IMG/VR virus record: IMGVR_UViG_3300030419_004698 | Location: 1 to 41,619 of that record | Length of the DNA: 41,619 bases | Reading direction: 5' to 3' (one strand) | Origin: a virus | Part shown: positions 1 to 6,033 of the stretch, piece after piece | Layout: each line of letters starts with the position of its first letter | Position numbering within the stretch: the first letter of the stretch is position 1 | The notes under the pieces: generated by a model | The model's database searches: none | What the model was told of the DNA's origin: nothing | The model's input: only the letters and a program-made list of their open reading frames with translations | Made by a program: the position numbers and the translations under genes

Positions 1-478
1 CTATGTGCTGGTATTCCGCTTCAATTGCGCCGCTGTTGGCGCTGTTCAAGGCGTCAAGCAAAGCGCCGCTATCAAGCGCCTGAAGTGTTGCATCAATGTT
101 GATCTGCTGGTTTATCTCGCGCTTGTCGATCCACAAGCCGGCAATGTGAGCTAATGAATCCAAAGCCTGACGCGCTGCGCTTAGCTGCCGGTGTTCTTTG
201 CCGAGCGCTACCAATTCGAGATACTGATTGATCAAGAAATCACGATCAATATCCTGTTTCCGCTGCGTAGTTGCTAGGTTTTGTTGTTGTACCTTAACAA
301 GATAATCGCGGACCTTAACATGCCTTAACAATCTGCTTGCTGCGCTATTAACTACGGTTTCCGGTTTGTCGCTGCCGTAGGCGCTGCGATACGCTGCTGA
401 TGCATTCCGGCCATTGTTTAGATAATCATTACAGAACATCAATTGTTTATCGTTTAAATCGTGCTTTATTTCAGCCAT
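1..478 (-). CDS. terS: Terminase small subunit, allele A (partial at window start)
   Basis: Open reading frame from ATG at 478 running off the window start; 159 codons are visible and only the last few residues are missing, judged from the second copy. The N-terminus (LNDKQLMFCNDYLNNGRNAS, then a SRLLR..KVRDYL segment) fits the Terminase_2 family, whose N-terminal helix-turn-helix recognises the packaging site. The C-terminal part (helices rich in Ala, Leu and Gln) would oligomerise and contact TerL. Compared with allele B (40800-41288) it is almost identical after residue 60 but differs at many positions in residues 10-56. It is oriented away from the plus-strand operon that begins at 552. 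Confidence 0.85.
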   Translation of the reverse strand, partial: MAEIKHDLNDKQLMFCNDYLNNGRNASAAYRSAYGSDKPETVVNSAASRLLRHVKVRDYLVKVQQQNLATTQRKQDIDRDFLINQYLELVALGKEHRQLSAARQALDSLAHIAGLWIDKREINQQINIDATLQALDSGALLDALNSANSGAIEAEYQHI

Positions 479-551
479 TTATCACCTCGTATTTATTCCT
501 AAAGTTTAGCATTAGTGGCGGCTGATTCTACAACCAAAGCATAAATAGGTA

Positions 552-580
552 TTGACATATGGTGTCCATTCCACTAAGCT
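552..580 (+). promoter_or_regulatory. Putative sigma70 promoter of the left plus-strand operon
   Basis: A perfect -35 TTGACA lies at 552-557, then a 17-base spacer and TAAGCT at 575-580 (the second copy has the better TAAACT). It sits between the divergent small-terminase gene and the first small gene. The TTG of the -35 box could be misread as a start codon, extending the 50-aa ORF upstream; the SD-supported ATG at 615 argues against that. Confidence 0.55.
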
Positions 581-614
581 TGTGGGAAATAAAAACAAGT
601 TTGAGAGGTGCAAC

Positions 615-767
615 ATGAGCGATTACATCGGCTACAGCAGAAAAGTAACCATCGCAATATTGAACGATCACAACATGAGAATAGAGGACTTTAAAGACTT
701 CATAAAATACGTTGGAATTAAAGACTATTACTCAACGAAAGAATTAAAGAATTTCCTAGGCTATTAA
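615..767 (+). CDS. Small hypothetical protein (50 aa), first gene of left operon
   Basis: ATG at 615 is preceded by GAGAGGTGCAAC, the ribosome-binding pattern used across this operon. The product (MSDYIGYSRKVTIAILNDHN...) is mixed charged, with no membrane segment and no recognised domain. It is almost unchanged in the right-hand copy (41425-41577): two amino-acid differences, Ala to Gly early and Ser to Thr near the end. Conservation between the copies supports a real coding gene. Function unknown; position directly behind the promoter suggests very early expression. Confidence 0.65.
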   Translation: MSDYIGYSRKVTIAILNDHNMRIEDFKDFIKYVGIKDYYSTKELKNFLGY

Positions 768-776
768 TAAACAAGC

Positions 777-792
777 GGCCGCGACACCGGCC
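777..792 (+). promoter_or_regulatory. Intercistronic hairpin 1 with CGACAC loop
   Basis: GGCCG (777-781), loop CGACAC (782-787), CGGCC (788-792), followed by AAAATAAGAGAGGT leading to the GTG at 812. It is preceded by AAGC, as are the hairpins at 1192 and 4190. The same hexaloop recurs in the 4190-4213 hairpin on a different stem. There is no T-tract, so it is not an intrinsic terminator. Likely an RNA element acting on the mRNA or on translation of the next gene. Confidence 0.5.
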
Positions 793-811
793 AAAATAAG
801 AGAGGTACAAA

Positions 812-1180
812 GTGAAGACTTACGAATTTTCCACCAAACTGCACAACCGGAAGAATGCCGCCGGTCAAACTGTAGAGAAAGTGAGAGTATGGCTGGAAGA
901 GTCAACCAATAACCGGTTTCTATCTGATGCCGGATTCAAGCGCGGCGCAGCTGTTGATATTGCCATATTCGCCGCCGGTTTTATCAGAATTGCTTTAATT
1001 GATAATGAAGCGACCGAGATTATCGGCAAACGCGCCAAAGTGGCCGGAAAAGCTGATAGAGCCTTATTTGATATCACAAGGAACAGCGACCAAATGCCGG
1101 CCGCATTCCACCCTAAAAACAATTCAACATTAGTTGCACATATCGAAACTGGATTAATAAGGATCACGATTAAAAGCTAA
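812..1180 (+). CDS. Conserved phage hypothetical protein (122 aa), partner of DUF7227-like gene
   Basis: GTG start at 812 with AGAGAGGTACAAA upstream. The product starts MKTYEFSTKLHNRKNAAGQ and has an alternating beta-rich pattern (VRVWLEE, FIRIALID, LFDITR, GLIRITI), suggesting a small compact beta protein. Gly/Lys-rich turns (GKRAKVAGKADR) lie in the middle. From memory, similar proteins sit next to DUF7227-type genes in other phages; that is a recollection, not a search. No catalytic motif seen. The 75-base gap to the next gene holds a strong hairpin. Confidence 0.75.
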   Translation: MKTYEFSTKLHNRKNAAGQTVEKVRVWLEESTNNRFLSDAGFKRGAAVDIAIFAAGFIRIALIDNEATEIIGKRAKVAGKADRALFDITRNSDQMPAAFHPKNNSTLVAHIETGLIRITIKS

Positions 1181-1191
1181 ATAAATAAAGC

Positions 1192-1225
1192 GGCGCTGCT
1201 TAGAACTGCAATTCTGAGCAGCGCC
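1192..1225 (+). promoter_or_regulatory. Intercistronic hairpin 2 (14-bp stem)
   Basis: GGCGCTGCT (1192-1200) pairs with AGCAGCGCC (1217-1225). The stem continues through T1201-G1216 and AGAA/TTCT to a CTGCAA hexaloop (1206-1211). It is preceded by AAGC, as at 777 and 4190. No T-run follows, so termination is unlikely; the next gene's SD (GAGGTATCTAT) lies about 20 bases downstream. Confidence 0.6.
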
Positions 1226-1254
1226 TAATCAATACAGATATTCGAGGTATCTAT

Positions 1255-1971
1255 ATGACTAATCAAAATTTTACAGGCTCATTATTAACCACCACAAGCG
1301 CAAAAATTCAGCATTCTAATGAATTTGGCAGCGACTACTACACCGCAATTATGTATTTAGCGCCATTCGATCTATCAGGCCGCAATGTTTGCGCTTTTGC
1401 TAGTAGTGGTTGCGCTGCCGGTTGTCTCAACACTGCCGGCCGCGGCAAATTCGATAATATCCAAAAAGCGCGAATCAATCGGACAAATTTCTTTTTTGAA
1501 CACAAAGCGATGTTTAAAGATCAGCTTTTTACAGAAATTTTCAAACACCAAAAGAAATCCTGGAAAAATGATTTAATGCCGGCGGTCCGGTTGAATGGTA
1601 CAAGTGACCTAGTTTGGGAATATATATATCCTGATTTGTTTACTGAATTCAGCGACATAATTTTTTATGACTATACAAAATATCCGATCAACAAAAGGAC
1701 ACGACTACCTCAAAATTACGATCTTACTTTCTCAAGGTCCGAAAGTAATCACGATCAGGTATTACCAAATCTTGAGGCCGGCCGACGTGTTGCGGTCGTA
1801 TTCGATACCAAAAAAGGTCAACCATTGCCGGCGGAATACCTAGGTTATCCGGTCGTTGATGGTGATCTGCACGACATGCGTTTTATTGATCCCGACGGCG
1901 TAATTGTAGGCCTACGCGCAAAAGGATTAGCAGCGAAAGATACAAGCGGATTTGTAGTAAAAGCTAAATAA
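1255..1971 (+). CDS. DUF7227-like phage protein with C-x6-C-x3-C motif (238 aa)
   Basis: ATG at 1255 behind GAGGTATCTAT. The diagnostic block is CAFASSGCAAGCLNTAGRG (about residues 46-64), with Cys46, Cys53 and Cys57, followed by KARINRT, AVRLNGTSD (about 120-128), FYDYTK, LTFSRSE and IVGLRAKG near the C-terminus. I recognise this arrangement as the phage family called DUF7227; its biochemical role is not established. Three close cysteines and a repeated beta/alpha pattern invite comparison with metal- or cluster-binding barrel enzymes, but that is inference. A clear, full-length ORF, likely co-transcribed with the 122-aa gene before it. Confidence 0.8.
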   Translation: MTNQNFTGSLLTTTSAKIQHSNEFGSDYYTAIMYLAPFDLSGRNVCAFASSGCAAGCLNTAGRGKFDNIQKARINRTNFFFEHKAMFKDQLFTEIFKHQKKSWKNDLMPAVRLNGTSDLVWEYIYPDLFTEFSDIIFYDYTKYPINKRTRLPQNYDLTFSRSESNHDQVLPNLEAGRRVAVVFDTKKGQPLPAEYLGYPVVDGDLHDMRFIDPDGVIVGLRAKGLAAKDTSGFVVKAK

Positions 1972-2018
1972 ATAAATAGGTGGGCCGCGCATACCTAACA
2001 CGCGGTAAAGGTAAAACA

Positions 2019-2195
2019 ATGGCAGAAAGTAACGAACAAATAATAGCCATGATTTATACGAATGAAAAAGACTGGATGCAAATTAAATCAGTCGTAGGAA
2101 AAATAAATGTGCAATTTGGCTATGTCGTAAATGATGAGGACGGTTTAGAAATAGATTCACACTTAAATCCAAACAAAAAATATGAGGTGCAGTAA
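2019..2195 (+). CDS. Small hypothetical protein (58 aa)
   Basis: I choose ATG 2019 (MAESNEQIIAMIYTNEKDW) because AAAGGTAAAACA lies at SD distance; the longer frame from 1980 would run through a short inverted repeat (CCGCG 1985-1989 / CGCGG 2001-2005) that looks like leader. Acidic small protein, no recognised domain. Its stop overlaps the next ATG (TAATG), implying translational coupling. Confidence 0.55.
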   Translation: MAESNEQIIAMIYTNEKDWMQIKSVVGKINVQFGYVVNDEDGLEIDSHLNPNKKYEVQ

Positions 2196-2368
2196 TGGCA
2201 ATAGATCTAACAAATAAACCACTAACGCGGACCGAAAAAAGAGCGCTGGAACAAGGGCCAAAGCTGCTTAAAAAAGCGCGGCAGGACCGCAGAAAAAAGC
2301 AGCAGAATAAAAACCTGGATGAGGTGACTGAATGGGCCTATTTTGAAAGTGTATTTTTAGGCGCTTAA
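2195..2368 (+). CDS. Small basic hypothetical protein (57 aa)
   Basis: Starts in the TAATG overlap with the preceding gene, with GAGGTGCA at SD position. Very lysine/arginine-rich centre (KLLKKARQDRRKKQQNK) followed by an acidic/aromatic tail (NLDEVTEWAYFESVF). Could bind nucleic acid; no family recognised. The coding stretch for NKNLDE is repeated, 17 identical bases, in the gene at 2463. Confidence 0.55.
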   Translation: MAIDLTNKPLTRTEKRALEQGPKLLKKARQDRRKKQQNKNLDEVTEWAYFESVFLGA

Positions 2369-2383
2369 TTTCCATCTGATGAT

Positions 2384-2402
2384 GGCCGGTTAGCTACCGG
2401 CC
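2384..2402 (+). promoter_or_regulatory. Intercistronic hairpin 4
   Basis: Perfect inverted repeat GGCCGGT (2384-2390), loop TAGCT, ACCGGCC (2396-2402), in the 94-base gap between two small genes. No T-tract follows. Similar in size and GC-rich stem to the hairpins at 777, 1192 and 4190 in the same operon. Confidence 0.5.
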
Positions 2403-2462
2403 GAAACTCTGCGGATATGAGTCATGGATAGCTAAATTAAACGAATTAATCAAGGGGGAATT

Positions 2463-2660
2463 ATGGATCATAGAGCCGGCGCAGCTTTAACGGCAATATG
2501 TTTTAAGTATGGACCGCTGGAATATAGCCAGCGGCTAAAGCATAAAGGCGCGTCAGATGAACAGGTATATAAAATACTGGCCCAGAGTCAGGATAATAAA
2601 AACCTGGATGAAAAGGCGGAGAAAATAAGAGAGAATGCGCACACAAAGGGGGTGCATTAA
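2463..2660 (+). CDS. Small hypothetical protein (65 aa)
   Basis: ATG 2463 preceded by AAGGGGGAATT. Begins MDHRAGAALTAICFKYGP, ends in a charged helix (NKNLDEKAEKIRENAH). No recognised domain. The TAATG overlap with the next gene at 2660 indicates coupling. It shares a 17-bp direct repeat with the gene at 2195 (2306-2322 and 2595-2611). Confidence 0.6.
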   Translation: MDHRAGAALTAICFKYGPLEYSQRLKHKGASDEQVYKILAQSQDNKNLDEKAEKIRENAHTKGVH

Positions 2661-3034
2661 TGGATAAATATGAACAGCTAGCTACCGATTTCAGCGACGT
2701 AGTACGCAGCTATATATCAGCGAATGATATACATCTGATTCTTGAGGATTTGGGATCAACATTCGACCATTCATCAGGTAATCTCATGGTGAGACTTTCA
2801 AAATATTTTGATTACCATATGACTATGTTTGAAATGGTTGAAGAATATTTCCCTGAGTATAAAGGGAAAGAAATACGCGGCCATGACGCATTCTGGTACA
2901 ACTACAACAAAGAGATCAGAGCATACGAGAAAAAAGGCTATGAAGCTGACAGGCCTATTCACGACCTGATCAGAATAGCTCTCAGGATAGCCGTAGATAA
3001 TAAATTTTTCATAAGTGAAGAGGTGCAGTCATGA
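2660..3034 (+). CDS. Hypothetical acidic protein (124 aa)
   Basis: ATG 2660 in a TAATG overlap, with GGGGGTGCATTA as SD. Predicted mostly helical and acidic (MFEMVEEYFPEYKG, YEKKGYEADRPIHDLIRIALRIAVDNKFF). No membrane segment and no known motif recognised. It overlaps the next gene by 4 bases (ATGA). A cytoplasmic early protein of unknown function. Confidence 0.65.
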   Translation: MDKYEQLATDFSDVVRSYISANDIHLILEDLGSTFDHSSGNLMVRLSKYFDYHMTMFEMVEEYFPEYKGKEIRGHDAFWYNYNKEIRAYEKKGYEADRPIHDLIRIALRIAVDNKFFISEEVQS

Positions 3035-3666
3035 GCGTAGCAGCTAAATTAATAATCGATTTTATAGCTGAGGATTCCGATAAAAGTGATTACAAAATCC
3101 TTGAGGATTTTATGGTCAATAAACTCTCAGCGTGGGATAAGAGAAGCGCTAACGAAATACTGGAAAGTGATCTGCATATAAACCGGTTGCGCGAAGACTT
3201 ACTAACAGCGAAAGAGGCAAAGCCACGCAGTCTTAAAGAGATAGTTACTATCCCTGCTGATAATTTTGAAATGGCCAAACAGGCCGCCACACTTCTCGAT
3301 CTGAATGAGTATCTGTATCAGCGGATATGGTTCACATTTATGGACGATCACGATATACCCGACGACTTTGAGAATACCGCCTATGGTAACGACGCAGCGC
3401 CGAGTATCTCACACAAATCAGGCCGCATTATGGTTTGGTTTCATGATCAGGACACATGGGATGATATCGGTTGGCACGACGAGCTGAAAAAATATCAGGT
3501 TCACTACCACCCAACCGAACAGGCATACGGTGAATATGGTGAAGGATATACCAACAAATCTGTAAATACCTGGGCTGAAGTCCTTGAGATTATTGAAGAG
3601 TGGCGTGCGACTCAGAATAGATTTGAATCGATAGTTAAGAAATTAAAGTGGTTCATAAAGGGGTAA
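3031..3666 (+). CDS. Hypothetical protein (211 aa)
   Basis: ATG 3031 overlaps the preceding stop; SD GAGGTGCAGTC. The N-terminal half is helical and charged. The middle holds an aromatic/histidine-rich segment (WFHDQDTWDDIGWHDELKKY, about residues 137-156) and the C-terminus a helix (WAEVLEIIEEW). The clustered Trp, His and Asp residues could be a metal or ligand site, but I recognise no family. Only 4 bases separate it from the next gene. Confidence 0.65.
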   Translation: MSVAAKLIIDFIAEDSDKSDYKILEDFMVNKLSAWDKRSANEILESDLHINRLREDLLTAKEAKPRSLKEIVTIPADNFEMAKQAATLLDLNEYLYQRIWFTFMDDHDIPDDFENTAYGNDAAPSISHKSGRIMVWFHDQDTWDDIGWHDELKKYQVHYHPTEQAYGEYGEGYTNKSVNTWAEVLEIIEEWRATQNRFESIVKKLKWFIKG

Positions 3667-3670
3667 TGGT

Positions 3671-4174
3671 ATGGAAATAGAAGTGAAAAACGTAAAATTT
3701 GTTGAAGCATTTAGTGAAGAAACTTTTTGTTTCACCGCATCAATTTGGGTTGACGGCAAGAAGGTTGGGGAAGCATCCAACAGAGGACACGGAGGACAAA
3801 CAGACCTTATATATAACGACGGCTACCCACACAAATCAGCGACCCATAAAGCTATAAAAGAATACTGCGAAACGCTCCCTCCAATGCAATCGGACATGGA
3901 AGTAATAACCTTGGAAGATGGCGAGGAAATTGACCGCAGTTGGACGATGGAATATGACCCTTATATCTTGATCGATGAATTGATAGGGGAGGAATATGAG
4001 AGGCAACAAAACAAGAAACTCTGCCGAGGCAAAACCGCCTTCCGAATGCCGAACCATGAATACGAAAGCAAGTATGAATACCACATCTTAAACCACAAAT
4101 ATACGCCTGCCGTAAAAGCGGAATTAATAAAAAGATATGGAGAGGAGGTATACATCTTGAACGAACATATTTAG
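3671..4174 (+). CDS. Conserved phage hypothetical protein (167 aa)
   Basis: ATG 3671 with AAGGGGTAATGGT upstream. The N-terminal domain is beta-rich (FCFTASIWVDGKKVGEASNRGHGGQTDLIY); the GHGGQTD stretch resembles small hypothetical proteins of large phages that I recall by pattern only. The second half is charged and helical and ends VYILNEHI. Function unknown. A strong hairpin (4190-4213) follows the stop. Confidence 0.65.
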   Translation: MEIEVKNVKFVEAFSEETFCFTASIWVDGKKVGEASNRGHGGQTDLIYNDGYPHKSATHKAIKEYCETLPPMQSDMEVITLEDGEEIDRSWTMEYDPYILIDELIGEEYERQQNKKLCRGKTAFRMPNHEYESKYEYHILNHKYTPAVKAELIKRYGEEVYILNEHI

Positions 4175-4189
4175 GTCGGGAAACTAAGC

Positions 4190-4213
4190 GGCCTCGGGCG
4201 ACACCCCGAGGCC
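4190..4213 (+). promoter_or_regulatory. Intercistronic hairpin 5 with CGACAC loop
   Basis: GGCCTCGGG (4190-4198), loop CGACAC (4199-4204), CCCGAGGCC (4205-4213): a perfect 9-bp stem with the same hexaloop as the hairpin at 777-792 but a different, compensated stem. It is preceded by AAGC and followed by TTGCGGACATAAGAGAGGTCC and an ATG at 4236. The shared loop and downstream ATAAGAGAGGT suggest a repeated RNA element. Confidence 0.6.
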
Positions 4214-4235
4214 TTGCGGACATAAGAGAGGTCCA

Positions 4236-4388
4236 ATGTCCAAATTGATTATACAACTAATAAATAAATTCCGCGGTAAGCGCGAACTAACAACCGATGA
4301 GATCATGCTGGGTATGCTGCTGATGAGCCTGACCAAAGGTGATCCGAATAAGAAAATAATTATTGGTGAGGTGATTAACAATGAGTGA
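4236..4388 (+). CDS. Small hypothetical protein (50 aa)
   Basis: ATG 4236 preceded by AGAGAGGTCCA. Sequence MSKLIIQLINKFRGKRELTT followed by a hydrophobic methionine-rich helix (EIMLGMLLMSLTKG). Overlaps the next gene by 8 bases, and its own 3' end (GGTGAGGTGATTAACA) supplies the next gene's SD. No family recognised; too polar for a clear membrane protein. Confidence 0.55.
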   Translation: MSKLIIQLINKFRGKRELTTDEIMLGMLLMSLTKGDPNKKIIIGEVINNE

Positions 4389-4791
4389 ATTAATAGACTT
4401 GCTCAAGGAAATTAAATCAAATAAAGAGGCGGCTGCGTTCTATCGTGACGAGGCCAACCGCCTTGAATATGAAGCGATCAAAGAACTCCAGGAAATGGGG
4501 ATTAAAAAGGCGGACCTCGGAGATTCCGAGGCTACACTTGTACCATCCAAAGCAGATGTCAATTCTGATATGCTGCGGCCCTTACTGGAGCATCCATTGA
4601 TCGCAGATAAGCTGATCGATAGCGGCGCTTATACACCGGCGCATACCAAAGAGATCGATGTTCCTGAGAAATGGAATCTGACTCACCTCAAAGGCCTTAA
4701 ACAGTACGGCGGCAACGAGGTTGAAGAGACAATTGATAACGCTACAACGCGACGATATACAATTAAGTTTAAGGACAAAGGTGCATCATGA
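4381..4791 (+). CDS. Hypothetical protein (136 aa), host-nuclease-inhibitor-like size and helices
   Basis: ATG 4381 with GGTGAGGTGATTAACA upstream. N-terminal amphipathic helix (MSELIDLLKEIKSNKEAAAFYRDEANRLEYEAIKELQEMG), then a mixed alpha/beta region ending RRYTIKFKDKGAS. The pattern of an N-terminal coiled helix followed by a short beta domain is common in phage early proteins, but I cannot assign a family. ATGA overlap with the next gene. Confidence 0.6.
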   Translation: MSELIDLLKEIKSNKEAAAFYRDEANRLEYEAIKELQEMGIKKADLGDSEATLVPSKADVNSDMLRPLLEHPLIADKLIDSGAYTPAHTKEIDVPEKWNLTHLKGLKQYGGNEVEETIDNATTRRYTIKFKDKGAS

Positions 4792-5051
4792 ATGAAGGAA
4801 TATTCAGAACAATGGATGAAGAGGATCAAGATAATCACTTGAACAAATTCTTCACTGAAGATACATATATTCCTGGAGAATATGTAGAACGTGACTGGCG
4901 CTTTGAAGATCATCATGAGTTCTGCCGATACCCGAACACCGCCAAGTCTCACTATTGCTACCACGCGACCGGACATTGTGATCAATGTGAACTTTTAAAA
5001 ACAAGAAATCACTGTCCACTAAAACCAATAACGCAACGAGGTGCATCATGA
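4788..5051 (+). CDS. Cysteine/histidine-rich small protein (87 aa)
   Basis: ATG 4788 overlaps the previous stop; SD AAGGTGCATC. The C-terminal half holds CRYPNTAKSHYCYH and CDQCELLKTRNHC: six Cys and several His in about 40 residues, consistent with a zinc-binding knuckle. The N-terminus is acidic. Function unknown. ATGA overlap with the following gene. Confidence 0.6.
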   Translation: MNEGIFRTMDEEDQDNHLNKFFTEDTYIPGEYVERDWRFEDHHEFCRYPNTAKSHYCYHATGHCDQCELLKTRNHCPLKPITQRGAS

Positions 5052-5422
5052 CTGTTAAATCCAGGTCCTACGGACATGAACACGAGGGGAAATATGTCAC
5101 GTATGATATATATCCCCACGAGGACAACATCCACGCGAAAGTAGAATGGAATGAATACGAAAACCAGTACGTCTTACAGAGCTACGGCGTATGGCGAAGA
5201 ATGTTTCAACTGGAAGGCACATCGAACTATCTTTTGCTTGGAGACTACGAGGACATTGATGTCCTAAAGGGTATTAATTTTATATCCGAGCAAGAGTTCC
5301 AGTCAGCTATTAACAACACGACATTCGCCGATCTGAAACTGTTAAATGTTCCCCTCTCAAAGTACCACTACTCGGATGCAGATATAGCAGAAATAAACAA
5401 AGGCATCGGGGAAGGTCCATGA
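5048..5422 (+). CDS. Hypothetical protein (124 aa)
   Basis: ATG 5048 overlaps the previous stop; SD CGAGGTGCATC. N-terminus rich in His and Tyr (YGHEHEGKYVTYDIYPHEDN), then beta-like segments (YVLQSYGVW, NYLLLGDYEDID) and a helical C-terminus. No recognised domain or membrane segment. Overlaps the excisionase-like gene by 4 bases, so both are probably translated together. Confidence 0.6.
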   Translation: MTVKSRSYGHEHEGKYVTYDIYPHEDNIHAKVEWNEYENQYVLQSYGVWRRMFQLEGTSNYLLLGDYEDIDVLKGINFISEQEFQSAINNTTFADLKLLNVPLSKYHYSDADIAEINKGIGEGP

Positions 5423-5754
5423 CCGAACAATTCTTTAACGCACGAGAGGCCGCCGATTATCTTAACCTGAGCCGACGCCAGGTAGACAGGTACATTGAGG
5501 CCGGCAAACTCGTCGCTGTCAAAAAGGGTGTGACTTGGCAGATAGCCAAGTCCGCCCTCGATAATATCCAACGCCCTCAGAGAGGCGGACACGACCGCGT
5601 CATGGTAGGTAGACTCATCAAGTCCCGAAAGAACGCGGAAAAACTGCTTGATGACAAGATGGATTCAGATTCCTGGACTGAGGCCGAGCGTGAAATTGTA
5701 CGAGGTGAGAGATCGGCATTTGATGAGGTGGCTAGAAAGTCTGGGTGGCAGTAG
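5419..5754 (+). CDS. xis: Excisionase-family HTH DNA-binding protein (111 aa)
   Basis: ATG 5419 in an ATGA overlap. Residues 1-50 (FFNAREAADYLNLSRRQVDRYIEAGKLVAVKKG...W.I...ALD) are a classic HTH_17/MerR-like winged helix used by phage excisionases: AREAADYLN is helix 1-2, SRRQVDRYIEAG the recognition helix, VTWQI the wing. The C-terminal half is a charged helix that could mediate cooperative binding. It is the last plus-strand gene before the attachment region and converges on the integrase, which is the expected place for a directionality factor. A regulator of the operon is the alternative. Confidence 0.75.
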   Translation: MTEQFFNAREAADYLNLSRRQVDRYIEAGKLVAVKKGVTWQIAKSALDNIQRPQRGGHDRVMVGRLIKSRKNAEKLLDDKMDSDSWTEAEREIVRGERSAFDEVARKSGWQ

Positions 5755-5769
5755 CTTGTGGTGTACAAA

Positions 5770-5794
5770 TGGGGTACATTTTTCATGTACCCCA
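5770..5794 (+). terminator. Intrinsic terminator of left operon
   Basis: Perfect 10-bp inverted repeat TGGGGTACAT / ATGTACCCCA with a 5-base loop (TTTTC), then GTGTTTTTGTAATTTTT. It lies 15 bases after the last plus-strand stop. The GTACAT arms also match the repeat motif found around the integrase end, so the structure may double as an integrase arm site. Confidence 0.7.
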
Positions 5795-5911
5795 GTGTTT
5801 TTGTAATTTTTACCCGATTAAATTCCGAACCTAAATTTCCTGTTTTATAACTAGATGGCGGTTGTCATGTCGTCTAGTGTGGCGGAATGTACATCCATGC
5901 AGGTGGATTGT

Positions 5912-5953
5912 AGGTTTTGGAGACCTTCGCTCTACCAACTGAGCTACACCCCT
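5912..5953 (-). pseudogene. 5' half of tRNA-Trp(CCA): putative attP core
   Basis: Read on the minus strand from 5953: acceptor arm AGGGGTG, TA, D-arm GCTC-AGTTGGTA-GAGC, then AAGGT, anticodon loop CTCCAAA (anticodon CCA at 5920-5918) and ACCT. After the anticodon arm the similarity stops: there is no TTC-containing T-arm and no matching acceptor 3' strand. It is therefore a fragment, not a functional tRNA. Homology to the start of a tRNA rather than its 3' end is uncommon for an attachment core; integration here would make the phage supply the 5' half and its transcription. Confidence 0.75.
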
Positions 5954-6009
5954 GTGATCAATGATTTAGCTACGAATTTACTTGTTTGGTCCACTCATCG
6001 GTTCCGAGT

Positions 6010-6033
6010 GGTGTACATTTTGGTGTACATTTT
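6010..6033. repeat. Tandem 12-bp repeat, probable integrase arm sites
   Basis: GGTGTACATTTT occurs twice without a gap, the second copy overlapping the integrase stop codon (6032-6034 on the minus strand). The same TGTACA core recurs across the tRNA fragment at 5760-5793. Arm-type sites bound by the N-terminal domain of lambda-type integrases are short direct repeats at such positions. Confidence 0.65.

Larger units (their letters stand above)
1..809. repeat. Left copy of 809-bp diverged terminal repeat
   Basis: The segment matches 40811-41619 at a constant offset of 40,810 with no net indel. By eye I count about 77 mismatches (around 90% identity). About 40 of them fall in 301-420, while the outer parts are 93-100% identical. 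It carries the small terminase gene (cut by the window start), a plus promoter, a 50-aa ORF and a hairpin. An assembly wrap round a circular or circularly permuted map would give this layout. Mismatches at this level mean the two ends derive from different population members, or are a true diverged duplication. Confidence 0.95.
5760..6033. other. attP: Putative attP region with integrase arm-type repeats
   Basis: A 277-bp noncoding segment between the excisionase-like gene and the integrase 3' end. A 12-bp tandem repeat GGTGTACATTTT is at 6010-6021 and 6022-6033; related GGTGTACA and GGGGTACAT copies, in both orientations, lie at 5760-5793, and ATGTACAT at 5887-5894. Between them is the 5' half of a tRNA-Trp gene (5912-5953), the probable core. 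Core plus flanking arm repeats is the organisation of lambda-type attP sites. Confidence 0.75.

Noticed and set aside
5912-5953. Functional tRNA-Trp gene
   Set aside because: The T-arm, variable loop and 3' acceptor strand are missing, and the sequence downstream (ATCCA..TGGAT small hairpin) does not replace them.
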